NCBI GenBank assembly: GCA_003435055.1 | Contig: QUMM01000032.1 | Coordinates: 1-37,832 of the forward strand | Direction of reading: 5' to 3' | DNA: 37,832 nucleotides | Source of the DNA: Lachnospiraceae bacterium OF09-6 | Lineage (GTDB): Bacteria > Bacillota > Clostridia > Lachnospirales > Lachnospiraceae | Part shown: piece by piece, positions 17,271-25,237 of the stretch | Numbering within the stretch: position 1 is the stretch's first letter | Layout of the letters: every line of letters starts with the position of its first letter | Notes under the pieces: generated by a model | What the model saw: the letters and a program-made list of their open reading frames with translations, nothing else | Told to the model about the DNA's origin: nothing | The model's database searches: none | Program-made: the position numbers and the translations under genes

Positions 17271-18619
17271 ATGGCATTTGAAAGCCTTTCCGACAAACTA
17301 CAAAATGTGTTTAAGAACCTGCGAAGCAAAGGTAAGTTGACAGAGAGCGATGTCAAGACTGCATTGAAGGAAGTCAAGATGGCACTTCTGGAAGCAGACG
17401 TCAGCTTCAAAGTAGTAAAGCAGTTTATGAAATCCGTTCAGGAGCGTGCTGTTGGCGCAGAGGTTATGAATGGGCTGAATCCTGGACAGATGGTGATCAA
17501 GATTGTCAACGAAGAACTGGTTTCCCTGATGGGATCCGAGACAAAGGAGATTGCCTTAAAGCCTGGTAATGAGATTACCGTCATCATGATGGCTGGTCTT
17601 CAGGGTGCAGGTAAGACAACGACCACGGCTAAGCTTGCAGCGAAGCTGAAGTCAAAGGGACGTGTGCCACTTCTGGCAGCCTGCGATGTATATCGTCCGG
17701 CAGCGATCCAGCAGTTACAGATCAATGGTGAGAAGGTCGGCGTGGAAGTATTCTCCATGGGAGATAAGCAGAACCCGGTGAACATTGCGAAAGCAGCCAT
17801 TGAGCATGCAAAGTCCCATAATATGAATGTGGTATTTTTGGATACTGCAGGACGTCTTCATGTGGATGAAGATATGATGAACGAACTGGTACAGATCAAA
17901 GAAGCCGTTCATGTAGATCAGACTCTTCTGGTTGTAGATGCTATGACCGGACAGGATGCAGTGAATGTATCCCAGATGTTCAATGACAAGATTGGCATTG
18001 ACGGAGTGATTTTGACAAAGCTGGATGGTGACACCAGAGGCGGTGCGGCACTTTCTATTAAGGCCACCTGTGGCAAGCCGATTTTGTATGCAGGTATGGG
18101 TGAAAAATTATCTGATCTGGAACAGTTTTATCCAGATCGTATGGCATCACGAATCCTTGGTATGGGTGATGTGATGACTCTGATTGAGAAAGCACAGGCG
18201 AATCTCGATGAGAGCAAAGCCAGAGAGATGGAACAGAAGCTGAAAAAAGCAAGCTCGGTTTTGATGATTATCTGGAAAGTATGAACCAGATGAAGAATAT
18301 GGGAGGAATTTCCAGTGTCCTGAGTATGATGCCTGGATTTGGCGGCAGTAAGATGAAGGATATCGAGGGAATGATTGATGAGTCAGCGCTTGCTAAGACG
18401 GAAGCTATCATTCTTTCCATGACACCGAAGGAACGTTCCAATCCAGATCTTCTGAATCCATCCCGGAAGAAGCGAATTGCAGCCGGTGCAGGTGTGGATA
18501 TCAGCGAAGTAAACCGTCTGGTGAAGCAGTTCGAACAGTCCAGAAAGATGATGAAACAGCTCCCTGGAATGATGGGAGGTAAAATGGGTAAAAGAGGCAA
18601 GTTTAAACTTCCCTTTTAA
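17271..18619 (+). CDS. ffh: Signal recognition particle protein Ffh, frameshifted
   Basis: SRP54 GTPase that binds signal peptides and 4.5S/6S RNA. NG domain: G1 GLQGAGKTTTTAKLAAKL (about 108), DVYRPAAIQQL, DTAGRLHVDEDMM, TKLDGDTRGGAAL. The Met-rich M domain is encoded at about 18260-18600 (MNQMKNMGGISSVLSMMPG, QLPGMMGGKMGK). The frame from 17271 ends with SSVLMIIWKV at 18284; adding one T at 18254-18255 restores KKASFGFDDYLESMNQ and the M domain, giving about 450 residues, the normal size. Ffh is essential in bacteria tested, so a real break is unlikely. rpsP follows after 86 bases. Confidence 0.95.
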
Positions 18620-18705
18620 CATATAAATAATCCGGCAGTTGTATATACAATGCTGGTCACAATTTCCTGAAAAACAGGTTCAAAAAAATACGGAGGTAAA
18701 ATAAA

Positions 18706-18951
18706 ATGGCAGTAAAAATCAGATTAAGAAGAATGGGACAGAAGAAAGCACCTTTCTACAGAATCGTAGTTGCTGATTCCAGATCCCCTAGAGATGGAAG
18801 ATGTATCGAAGAAATCGGTACTTACAATCCAAATACTGATCCAAGCGAGTTCCATGTAAATGAAGAACTGGCTAAAAAATGGCTTGCTAATGGCGCTCAG
18901 CCTACAGAAGTTGTTGGAAAACTGTTCAAGTTAGCTGGCATCGAAAAATAA
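18706..18951 (+). CDS. rpsP: 30S ribosomal protein S16
   Basis: Encodes 81 residues, full length for bS16: [26 protein letters not shown], then [14 protein letters not shown] and [14 protein letters not shown]. Assembly protein of the small subunit. Ribosome binding site GGAGG is eight bases before ATG. The order ffh-rpsP-KH-rimM-trmD-rplS is classical. The 86 bases upstream contain a short palindrome (TTGTATATACAA, near 18640) but no promoter I would defend. Confidence 0.98.
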   Translation: MAVKIRLRRMGQKKAPFYRIVVADSRSPRDGRCIEEIGTYNPNTDPSEFHVNEELAKKWLANGAQPTEVVGKLFKLAGIEK

Positions 18952-18967
18952 GAATTGAGGTGCGGTG

Positions 18968-19198
18968 ATGAAAGAGTTAGTGGAAGTAATTGCCAAGTCT
19001 CTTGTGGAATATCCGGAAGAGGTTATCGTGACCGAGAAAGAAAGCGGGAAATCCACAGTCATTGAGTTGAAAGTTGCTCAATCAGATATGGGCAAAGTGA
19101 TTGGTAAGCAGGGAAGAATTGCAAAAGCAATCCGTTCCGTAGTAAAAGCTGCTGCATCCAAGAGCGACAAAAAAGTCATTGTAGATATTGTACAATAA
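18968..19198 (+). CDS. khpA: KH-domain RNA-binding protein KhpA
   Basis: Encodes 76 residues, a single KH domain with the RNA-binding loop GKVIGKQGRIAKAIRSVVKAA (GxxG is GKQG, about residue 40). KhpA partners KhpB/Jag in streptococci and affects mRNA and cell-elongation control. ATG 18968 is preferred to the GTG three bases earlier because its distance from GAGGTG is six bases. It lies 16 bases after rpsP and is followed by a hairpin ahead of rimM. Confidence 0.95.
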   Translation: MKELVEVIAKSLVEYPEEVIVTEKESGKSTVIELKVAQSDMGKVIGKQGRIAKAIRSVVKAAASKSDKKVIVDIVQ

Positions 19199-19200
19199 TA

Positions 19201-19234
19201 ATAAGCTGTCTCATTTTGAGGCGGCTTATCTTTT
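19201..19234 (+). terminator. Hairpin between khpA and rimM
   Basis: ATAAGCTGTCTCA pairs with TGAGGCGGCTTAT through some G-U pairs, followed by CTTTTATT. Probably a partial terminator that lowers rimM-trmD expression relative to rpsP. Confidence 0.65.
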
Positions 19235-19258
19235 ATTCTATTATAAATCGGAGGGAAC

Positions 19259-19765
19259 ATGGAACAGTTTTTACAGGTAGGGGTGATTACTTCTCCTCAT
19301 GGTGTGAGAGGTGAAGTGAAAGTATTCCCGACAACAGATGATGTTACAAGATTCAAGAAATTAAAAGAAGTAATTCTGGAAGAGAAACGGGGACAGCGTA
19401 CTCTGGCAATCGAACAAGTAAAGTTTTTTAAGAACATGGTGATCCTGAAATTAAAGGGTGTGGACTCCATGAACGATGCAGAACTTTTGAGAAATGTACC
19501 GCTTTTGGTGTCCAGGGAAAATGCGGTGAAATTAAAACCAGGTGAATATTTCATCTGTGATCTGATCGGACTTCAGGTATCAGATGAAGATGGAAATTTT
19601 CTCGGTACACTGACAGAAGTGATTCAGACCGGTGCCAATGATGTGTATGTAGTAAAGATGAAAAATGAAAAAGAAGTCTTGATACCAAATATAAAAGAAT
19701 GTATTATAAAGGTATCATTGGAAGAAAATTCCATGACAGTTCATTTACTGGAGGGCCTGCTTTGA
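19259..19765 (+). CDS. rimM: Ribosome maturation factor RimM
   Basis: Encodes 168 residues. The N-terminal beta-barrel opens with [22 protein letters not shown]; the C-terminal PRC barrel spans about 95-168 ([32 protein letters not shown]). It assists maturation of the 30S head and binds S19. ATG 19259 follows GGAGGGAAC. Its stop overlaps the TTG start of trmD by four bases, so both are translationally coupled, as in other bacteria. Confidence 0.97.
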   Translation: MEQFLQVGVITSPHGVRGEVKVFPTTDDVTRFKKLKEVILEEKRGQRTLAIEQVKFFKNMVILKLKGVDSMNDAELLRNVPLLVSRENAVKLKPGEYFICDLIGLQVSDEDGNFLGTLTEVIQTGANDVYVVKMKNEKEVLIPNIKECIIKVSLEENSMTVHLLEGLL

Positions 19766-20495
19766 GATTTCATGTTTTGACATTATTCCCTGAGATGATT
19801 GAACAGGGGTTTCATACCAGCATTACAGGACGGGCAATGGAAAAAGGCTGCTGTCTCTGAATGCGGTGAATATCAGAGATTTTGCCGGAAACAAGCATAT
19901 GAAAGTGGATGATTATCCATACGGTGGAGGCGCCGGGATGGTGATGCAGGCAGAACCGGTATATGCAGCGCATCAGTCACTGGAAGACCAGGCAGGACGA
20001 AAATTGCGCACCATATATCTTACTCCACAGGGACATACCTTTAACCAGAAGATGGCAGAGGAATTCGCACAGGAAGAGGAGCTGATTTTCCTCTGTGGTC
20101 ACTATGAGGGGATTGATGAGCGTGTCCTGGAAGAAGTAGTAACGGACTACGTGTCCATCGGAGATTATGTGCTGACAGGCGGAGAACTTCCGGCTCTGGT
20201 CATGATGGATACCATATCCAGACTGGTTCCGGGAGTGCTGAATAATGATGTATCAGCGGAGACAGAATCTTTTCAGGATTCTCTTCTGGAATATCCGCAG
20301 TACAGCCGGCCGGAAGAATGGCGTGGGAAAAAAGTACCGCCGGTACTGTTATCCGGTCATCATGCCAATGTGGAAAAATGGCGCAGAGAGCAGTCCATTA
20401 TCCGGACTGCGAAGTGGCGTCCGGATTTACTGGAAAAAGCGCAGCTTACAAAAAAAGAACAGGAATTTCTGAAAGGGGAAATGAAAGATGTTTGA
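19762..20495 (+). CDS. trmD: tRNA (guanine-37-N1)-methyltransferase TrmD, frameshifted
   Basis: SPOUT-class enzyme making m1G37 in tRNA, needed to prevent ribosomal frameshifting. Starts with TTG at 19762 ([27 protein letters not shown]) behind GGAGGG. The frame stops at GCCL; one C added at 19848 restores [18 protein letters not shown] and the rest of the protein, about 244 residues in all. The knot and AdoMet motifs are in [13 protein letters not shown] and [13 protein letters not shown]; the C-terminal domain holds [12 protein letters not shown]. Essential in most bacteria, so the break is probably not real. The stop overlaps the next start by eight bases. Confidence 0.95.
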
Positions 20496-20985
20496 AGATT
20501 TTGGTAAAAAATTATCCGTTTTTGGTCAGCAGATGGTAAAGAAGACAGGGGAAGTGGCGGAGATCGCATCTTTAAAGACCAAGACCCTGGCAAAGAAGAA
20601 AAAGATTCAGGATGAGCTGCTGGCCCTTGGAAAAGCATATTACGAAGAACACAAGGATGAGATCACAGAATATGAGGATAAGATCACAGCGATCAATACC
20701 ATATATACAGAGCTGGAATGTCTGGAAGAAGAGATGAAAGCGTTAAAAGAAAAGCTTCCGGAAGGTATGGACGCTGAAGAAGATATCTTTGAAGATGAAG
20801 AAGGTACTGTTGCGGAAGAGACAGTTCCAGAAGAAAGCAGTGAAGAAGCAGCACCTGCAGAAGAAGCGGTTTCAGAAGAAAGCAGTGAAGAAGCAGCACC
20901 TGCAGAAGAAGCGGTTTCAGAAGAGAGCAGTGAAAAAACAGCACCTGCAGAAGAGGCAGCTACAGAAGAAAGCAACGAAGAATAA
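20488..20985 (+). CDS. Hypothetical coiled-coil protein with acidic 15-residue repeats
   Basis: Function unknown. Encodes 165 residues, cytoplasmic by appearance. Residues 1-95 are helical and Lys/Glu-rich ([39 protein letters not shown]) and recall small zinc-ribbon-adjacent coiled-coil proteins of Firmicutes, though no Cys pair of that kind is present. Residues 108-165 are very acidic and low in complexity: about three and a half copies of EESSEEAAPAEEAVS. The gene overlaps trmD by eight bases but lies before the rplS promoter. The tail is probably disordered. Confidence 0.8.
   Translation: MFEDFGKKLSVFGQQMVKKTGEVAEIASLKTKTLAKKKKIQDELLALGKAYYEEHKDEITEYEDKITAINTIYTELECLEEEMKALKEKLPEGMDAEEDIFEDEEGTVAEETVPEESSEEAAPAEEAVSEESSEEAAPAEEAVSEESSEKTAPAEEAATEESNEE
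20830..20982 (+). repeat. 45-bp in-frame tandem repeats
   Basis: Units start at 20830, 20875 and 20920, with a partial one at 20965. The first two are nearly identical in DNA, the third has diverged. The period is a multiple of three, so copy-number change keeps the reading frame. Confidence 0.9.
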
Positions 20986-20995
20986 AAAATTTTCC

Positions 20996-21024
20996 TTGCA
21001 TTTTCTTTCCTTGCATGATATCAT
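20996..21024 (+). promoter_or_regulatory. Candidate promoter of rplS
   Basis: TTGCAT (20996-21001), 17-base spacer, TATCAT (21019-21024). The box TTTCCTTGCAT occurs twice here (20991 and 21006). A leader of about 70 bases follows before the rplS start and could hold a ribosomal-protein control element. Confidence 0.45.
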
Positions 21025-21104
21025 GATATACGTTGTGAGAAAGAGATGGTCCTCTGTTACAGATTCGTATTATGAACATCCAAAAATATAAGGAGGAACA
21101 ACAA

Positions 21105-21452
21105 ATGCAGGAAATTATCAAAAATATCGAAGCAGCTCAGTTAAAAGAGAATGTGCCACAGTTCAACGTAGGTGATACGGTAAGAGTTTACGGAAAGATC
21201 AAAGAAGGAAACCGCGAACGTATCCAGGTTTTCGAAGGAACTGTTCTTAAGAAACAGGGTGGAAGCACTCGTGCTACATTCACTGTAAGAAAGAATTCCA
21301 ACGGAATCGGTGTTGAAAAGACATGGCCATTACACTCCCCGAACGTTGAAAAAGTAGAAGTAATCAGAAGAGGTAAAGTAAGACGTGCGAAACTGAATTA
21401 CTTAAGAGAACGTAGCGGAAAGAGCGCAAAGGTAAAAGAACTTGTAAAATAA
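21105..21452 (+). CDS. rplS: 50S ribosomal protein L19
   Basis: Encodes 115 residues, the usual length: [19 protein letters not shown], then [26 protein letters not shown] and [18 protein letters not shown]19 sits at the interface of the 30S and 50S subunits. ATG 21105 follows AGGAGG by about eight bases; an earlier in-frame ATG at 21072 lacks a ribosome binding site. It is closed by an efficient UUCG-loop terminator, so rplS is probably a single-gene transcript from the promoter near 21000 plus read-through from trmD. Confidence 0.97.
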   Translation: MQEIIKNIEAAQLKENVPQFNVGDTVRVYGKIKEGNRERIQVFEGTVLKKQGGSTRATFTVRKNSNGIGVEKTWPLHSPNVEKVEVIRRGKVRRAKLNYLRERSGKSAKVKELVK

Positions 21453-21460
21453 GAATTGTA

Positions 21461-21487
21461 AAAGGGCTGTCTTCGGACAGCCTTTTT
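21461..21487 (+). terminator. UUCG-tetraloop terminator of rplS
   Basis: GGCTGTC-TTCG-GACAGCC followed by TTTTT; the A run before the stem makes it partly bidirectional. Confidence 0.93.
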
Positions 21488-21652
21488 GTCACTTAAGGGA
21501 AAAGCTCCTAAGTGACAAAAACGCTCCGCGGGGGCGCACATTGTCCAGTGGACAATGGTTATGCGCTGACCGAAACGAAGAGAAGACGCACTCGCGCAAA
21601 GAGAAAGATGTCGCAAGCGACTGCGCTTGGCGCGAGAATGTGCCGAGGCACA
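21488..21652. repeat. Palindrome-rich intergenic element between rplS and lepB
   Basis: At least four stems in 165 bases: GTCACTTA/TAAGTGAC (21488-21516); GCGCA/TGCGC enclosing CATTGTCC/GGACAATG (21534-21566); TCGCGC/GCGCGA (21592-21635) enclosing GTCGC/GCGAC; and TGTGCC/GGCACA (21639-21652). It is more GC-rich than its surroundings. A reading frame passes through it into lepB but has no ribosome binding site and a basic, repeat-like composition, so I do not call it coding. Confidence 0.7.
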
Positions 21653-21673
21653 GTCTATAAGCAGGAGGGTATG

Positions 21674-22258
21674 ATGAGAAGAGAGAAGCGTGCCACAAGA
21701 AAACGACAAAAAGAAAAAAAATCTATGCTGGAACAGGTGAAAGGAATTCTGATCTGGATCTTTGAGATTGCAGTGGTAGTGTTGATTGCTTTTGTACTGG
21801 TGTTATTTTTCGGACAAATGAGGACGAATACCGGTCAGTCCATGGAGACCACTCTTTCAGATGGAGATCATGTGCTGATAGATACTTTTTCTTATCGTAT
21901 AGGGACACCGAAGAGAAATGATATCATTGCCTTTAAACCGAATGGAAGCAGTACTTCTCATTCGTATATTAAGAGAGTGATTGGCTTACCTGGAGAGACT
22001 GTACAGATCAAAGATGGTATGATTTATATTAACGGAAAGGTATATCTGGAAAAAACAGATTATCCGGCGATTACCAATCCGGGACTGGCAGCCGAGGAGA
22101 TTACCCTTGGTGTAACAGAATATTTTGTTCTGGGAGATAACAGAAATAACAGTGAAGACAGCCGATATGCAGATATCGGACTGGTAGATGCGGATTATAT
22201 AGAAGGCCGTGTATGGCTGCGCATTCTGCCGTCAGATAGCTTCGGCCTTATTAAATAG
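21674..22258 (+). CDS. lepB: Signal peptidase I
   Basis: Membrane serine protease that removes signal peptides. Encodes 194 residues: a basic cytoplasmic start (RREKRATRKRQKEKK), one membrane segment (about 25-48, WIFEIAVVVLIAFVLVLFF), then the catalytic domain. The nucleophile Ser is in NTGQSMETTL and the general-base Lys is in SYIKRVIGLPGE; GDNRNNSEDSRY is the conserved box near the end. Residues after the Ser-Met pair differ from the usual GxSMxPTL. ATG 21674 is five bases from AGGAGG; the ATG at 21671 is only two bases away. It lies nine bases before rbgA. Confidence 0.93.
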   Translation: MRREKRATRKRQKEKKSMLEQVKGILIWIFEIAVVVLIAFVLVLFFGQMRTNTGQSMETTLSDGDHVLIDTFSYRIGTPKRNDIIAFKPNGSSTSHSYIKRVIGLPGETVQIKDGMIYINGKVYLEKTDYPAITNPGLAAEEITLGVTEYFVLGDNRNNSEDSRYADIGLVDADYIEGRVWLRILPSDSFGLIK

Positions 22259-22267
22259 GGGGAATAT

Positions 22268-23122
22268 ATGAATTATCAGTGGTATCCTGGTCATATGACA
22301 AAAGCAAGACGTATGATGCAGGAAGATATAAAGTTAATTGATCTGGTAATAGAGCTGGTAGATGCCCGTGTGCCATTATCCAGTCGTAATCCAGATATTG
22401 ATGAACTGGGAAAAAATAAATCCAGACTGATTCTGCTGAACAAAGCAGATCTGGCAGATAAGTCTGCCAACAAAAAATGGACAGAATTTTTTCAACAAAA
22501 GGGATATTATGTACAGGAAGTGGATTCCAGAAGCGGAGCAGGTATGAAAGCAATCTCTGCGATCATTCAGGAAGCATGTAAGGAAAAAATCGAGAGAGAC
22601 CGGAAGCGGGGAATAAAGAATCGCCCGGTGCGTGCTATGGTAGTAGGAATCCCGAATGTTGGAAAATCAACTTTTATCAATACTTATGCTGGAAAAGCCT
22701 GTGCTAAGACAGGAAATAAGCCAGGCGTGACGAAAGGAAAACAGTGGATTCGCCTGAACAAGAATGTGGAACTGCTGGATACACCGGGAATCTTGTGGCC
22801 TAAATTCGAAGATCAGGCGGTTGGTATGCGACTGGCTATGATTGGATCTATCAATGATGAGATCCTGAATATCGATGAACTGGCATTGGAATTGATTCAA
22901 TATTTGCGAAATGCATATCCTGGAACTCTGGAAAAACGATATCAGTGCGAAGAGGCAGCTGAAAAAGAGGCGCTGCAGATTCTGGAAGAGGTAGCGAAGC
23001 TGAGAGGATGCCTGATAAAAGGCGGAGAACTGGATTATGGAAAAGCTTCCAGACTGCTGATGGATGATTTCAGAAGTGGAAAACTGGGCAGAATCACACT
23101 GGAGATGCCAGAGGAGGCATAA
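22268..23122 (+). CDS. rbgA: Ribosome biogenesis GTPase RbgA (YlqF)
   Basis: Circularly permuted GTPase acting late in 50S assembly. Encodes 284 residues. Motif order shows the permutation: G4 LLNKADLADKS (about 57) comes first, then G1 GIPNVGKSTFIN (about 127), then G3 DTPGILWPKF (about 174). The start MNYQWYPGHMTKARRMM is typical. The C-terminal RNA-binding helical domain follows. Ribosome binding site GGGGGAAT. rnhB begins one base after its stop, a common pairing in Firmicutes. Confidence 0.97.
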   Translation: MNYQWYPGHMTKARRMMQEDIKLIDLVIELVDARVPLSSRNPDIDELGKNKSRLILLNKADLADKSANKKWTEFFQQKGYYVQEVDSRSGAGMKAISAIIQEACKEKIERDRKRGIKNRPVRAMVVGIPNVGKSTFINTYAGKACAKTGNKPGVTKGKQWIRLNKNVELLDTPGILWPKFEDQAVGMRLAMIGSINDEILNIDELALELIQYLRNAYPGTLEKRYQCEEAAEKEALQILEEVAKLRGCLIKGGELDYGKASRLLMDDFRSGKLGRITLEMPEEA

Positions 23123-23123
23123 G

Positions 23124-23888
23124 ATGGGAAAATCGATTTCTGAGATCAAAAAAGAACTGGAACAGATACCGTTAGAGGAACTCTCTGCCTGCATGGTACA
23201 GTATGAAAGTGATGAGAGAAAGGGAGTACAGGCGATACTGGCTTCCTGTCAGAAAAAGCTGGAGAAAGAAGAAAAAGAACAGCTCCGGCTGGATACAATG
23301 CTAAAGTATGAAAGATCCTATGCTGCCTATCAGCATATCTGTGGAATAGATGAAGCCGGACGGGGACCGCTGGCGGGACCCGTTGTAGCAGGTGCTGTGA
23401 TTCTTCCTGTGGACTGTAAAATCCGTTATCTGAATGACTCTAAAAAGCTTTCAGCTGCCAGAAGGGAAGAGTTGTTTGATGAGATCATGGATAAGGCAGT
23501 AGCAGCTGCTGTGGGCATTGTATCTCCGGCACGCATTGATGAGATTAATATTTTACAGGCGACTTATGAAGCTATGAGACAGGCTATTGGCAAGCTGTCT
23601 GTGACACCGGATCTTTTGCTGAATGATGCTGTGACAATTCCACAGGTGGATATTTCACAGGTGCCGATTATAAAGGGAGATGCCAAAAGTATGTCTATTG
23701 CAGCGGCCAGCATTCTGGCGAAGGTAACCAGGGATCGACTGATGGTAGAATATGATAAGGTTATGCCGGAGTATGGTTTTGCCGGACACAAAGGATATGG
23801 ATCGGCAGCGCATATTGAAGCTCTGAAAAAATACGGTCCGTCACCGATTCACAGAAAGACATTTATCGGTCATTTTGTAGAGGTATAA
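23124..23888 (+). CDS. rnhB: Ribonuclease HII
   Basis: Cleaves RNA in RNA-DNA hybrids, including single ribonucleotides in DNA. Encodes 254 residues. The catalytic Asp-Glu-Gly box is ICGIDEAGRGPLAGPVVAGAV (about 74); further acidic residues are in LNDSKKLS, DLLLNDAV and AKVTRDRLM. An N-terminal extension of about 70 residues (SISEIKKELEQIPLEEL), common in Gram-positive RNase HII, is present. ATG 23124 follows GAGGCATAAG and matches the family start; an upstream in-frame ATG at 23064 lies inside rbgA. It precedes yraN by 29 bases. Confidence 0.97.
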   Translation: MGKSISEIKKELEQIPLEELSACMVQYESDERKGVQAILASCQKKLEKEEKEQLRLDTMLKYERSYAAYQHICGIDEAGRGPLAGPVVAGAVILPVDCKIRYLNDSKKLSAARREELFDEIMDKAVAAAVGIVSPARIDEINILQATYEAMRQAIGKLSVTPDLLLNDAVTIPQVDISQVPIIKGDAKSMSIAAASILAKVTRDRLMVEYDKVMPEYGFAGHKGYGSAAHIEALKKYGPSPIHRKTFIGHFVEV

Positions 23889-23917
23889 AAGATAATAATA
23901 TTCAGAAGAGGCAGAAG

Positions 23918-24262
23918 TTGAATCGAAGAGAAACGGGAACCCAATATGAAGAAAGAGCAGCAGAGTATCTGATTGCTCAGAATTATCAGATACTGGAACG
24001 CAATTATCGGATTCGGTCTGGTGAGATTGATATCATTGCCAGAGATGGAACTGTTCTGGTATTTATAGAGGTTAAGTATCGGAAAAATGATGAAAGCGGG
24101 AATCCTCTGGAAGCGGTAGATATTCGAAAGCAAAGGAAAATAATAAAAGTGGCACGTTATTATCTGTATCAGAAGAAATACGGAGATGTGCCCTGTCGAT
24201 TTGATGTGATCGGTATCTGCGGCAGTCATATTGAGCATATAAAAGATGCATTTTGGGCCTGA
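23918..24262 (+). CDS. yraN: YraN family (UPF0102) endonuclease-like protein
   Basis: Encodes 114 residues starting with TTG at 23918 behind AGAAGAGG. It shows the restriction-endonuclease-like core GEIDIIARDGTVLVFIEVKYR (E-x-D and E-x-K, about residues 35-55) and RNRRETG/EERAAEYL at the start. The family has been proposed to process recombination or branched DNA and is usually encoded next to rnhB; the biochemical role is not settled. The stop lies 40 bases before the chosen start of pgeF. Confidence 0.92.
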   Translation: MNRRETGTQYEERAAEYLIAQNYQILERNYRIRSGEIDIIARDGTVLVFIEVKYRKNDESGNPLEAVDIRKQRKIIKVARYYLYQKKYGDVPCRFDVIGICGSHIEHIKDAFWA

Positions 24263-24302
24263 GAGATTGCTGCGGCTGCCAATATCGGAAGCAGGAGAAA
24301 AA

Positions 24303-25177
24303 ATGGAATATATACAGGATCAGAATCAGAAAATCAGCATAAAGAGAGTTGGAGAAGATCCGGTTCTTGGCGTACATCAGAAGGGAGGAGTGTATTGGCT
24401 TTCTTTTCCCCAGCTGGATGCCAGACAAGAGTTTTTGCATGGCTTTTCTACCCGTCTTGGCGGTGTGAGTAAGGAACATCTTTACAGTATGAACCTTAGC
24501 TTCAGCCGTGGCGATTCAGAAGAAAATGTAAGAGAAAACTTCAGACGTATGGGAGCAGCCATAGGATTTGGACCGGAAAAGATGGTATTTTCGCATCAGA
24601 CACATACCACAAATATTCGGAAAGTAACCCGGGAAGACTGCGGAAAAGGATTTTCCAGAGAACGGGACTATCAGGATATTGACGGATTGATTACCAATGA
24701 ACCGGGAGTGGTCCTGACTACTTTTTATGCGGACTGTGTGCCGATTTTTCTGGTTGATCCGGTGAAAAAAGCGATTGGCTTGTCTCATTCCGGATGGAGA
24801 GGCACCGTAGGGAAGATCAGCCAGGAAACGATTCACTGTATGCAGGAATCATATGGCAGCCGGCCGGAAGACTTGCTGGCTGCAGTAGGTCCATCTATTT
24901 GCCAGGACTGCTATGAGGTCAGCAAAGATGTGATAGACCGTTTTAAAGATGGTTTTGCACGTAAGTATGGCCAGAATTATTTTATGAGAAATCAAATGGA
25001 AAATATCAGCTGAACTTATGGAAGGCGAATGAAATCCTGCTTTGTGAGGCTGGAATACCAAAAGATCAGATATCGGTAACCGATCTCTGTACCTGCTGCA
25101 ATCCACGGCTGTTATATTCTCACAGAGCTTCACAGGGACGGCGTGGAAATCTGGCAGCATTTCTGATGATTCGATGA
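24303..25177 (+). CDS. pgeF: PgeF/YfiH-type multicopper-oxidase-fold protein, frameshifted
   Basis: COG1496 (LACC1/YfiH) protein, described both as a peptidoglycan-editing factor and as a purine nucleoside enzyme. Metal-site motifs: VFSHQTHTTNIR, FYADCVPIFL and LSHSGWRGT. The frame from 24303 ends NYFMRNQMENIS at about 25013; one T added to the T run at 24980-24983 restores NYFYEKSNGKYQLNLWKANEILL and CCNPRLLYSHRASQGRRGN, with a stop at 25175-25177, giving about 292 residues. ATG 24303 follows AGGAGAAAAA; an earlier ATG at 24246 overlaps yraN and has no ribosome binding site. Last gene of the core operon. Confidence 0.9.
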
Positions 25178-25196
25178 AAATTGATATAGATGATAG

Positions 25197-25227
25197 AAAA
25201 GACTGGCTGTGATAAGCCAGTCTTTTT
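25197..25227. terminator. Bidirectional terminator between pgeF and prs
   Basis: AAAAGACTGGCT and AGCCAGTCTTTTT form a perfect stem with T/A runs on both sides, serving two converging genes. Confidence 0.93.
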
Positions 25228-25237
25228 GATGTTTATA

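Noticed and set aside
20830..20982. CRISPR-like array
   Set aside because: The 45-bp units are contiguous, in frame and without spacers; they encode an acidic repeat. No CRISPR array was seen elsewhere.
21512..21673. N-terminal extension of lepB through the palindromic spacer
   Set aside because: No ribosome binding site at 21512, repeat-derived basic sequence, and a good AGGAGG directly before ATG 21674.
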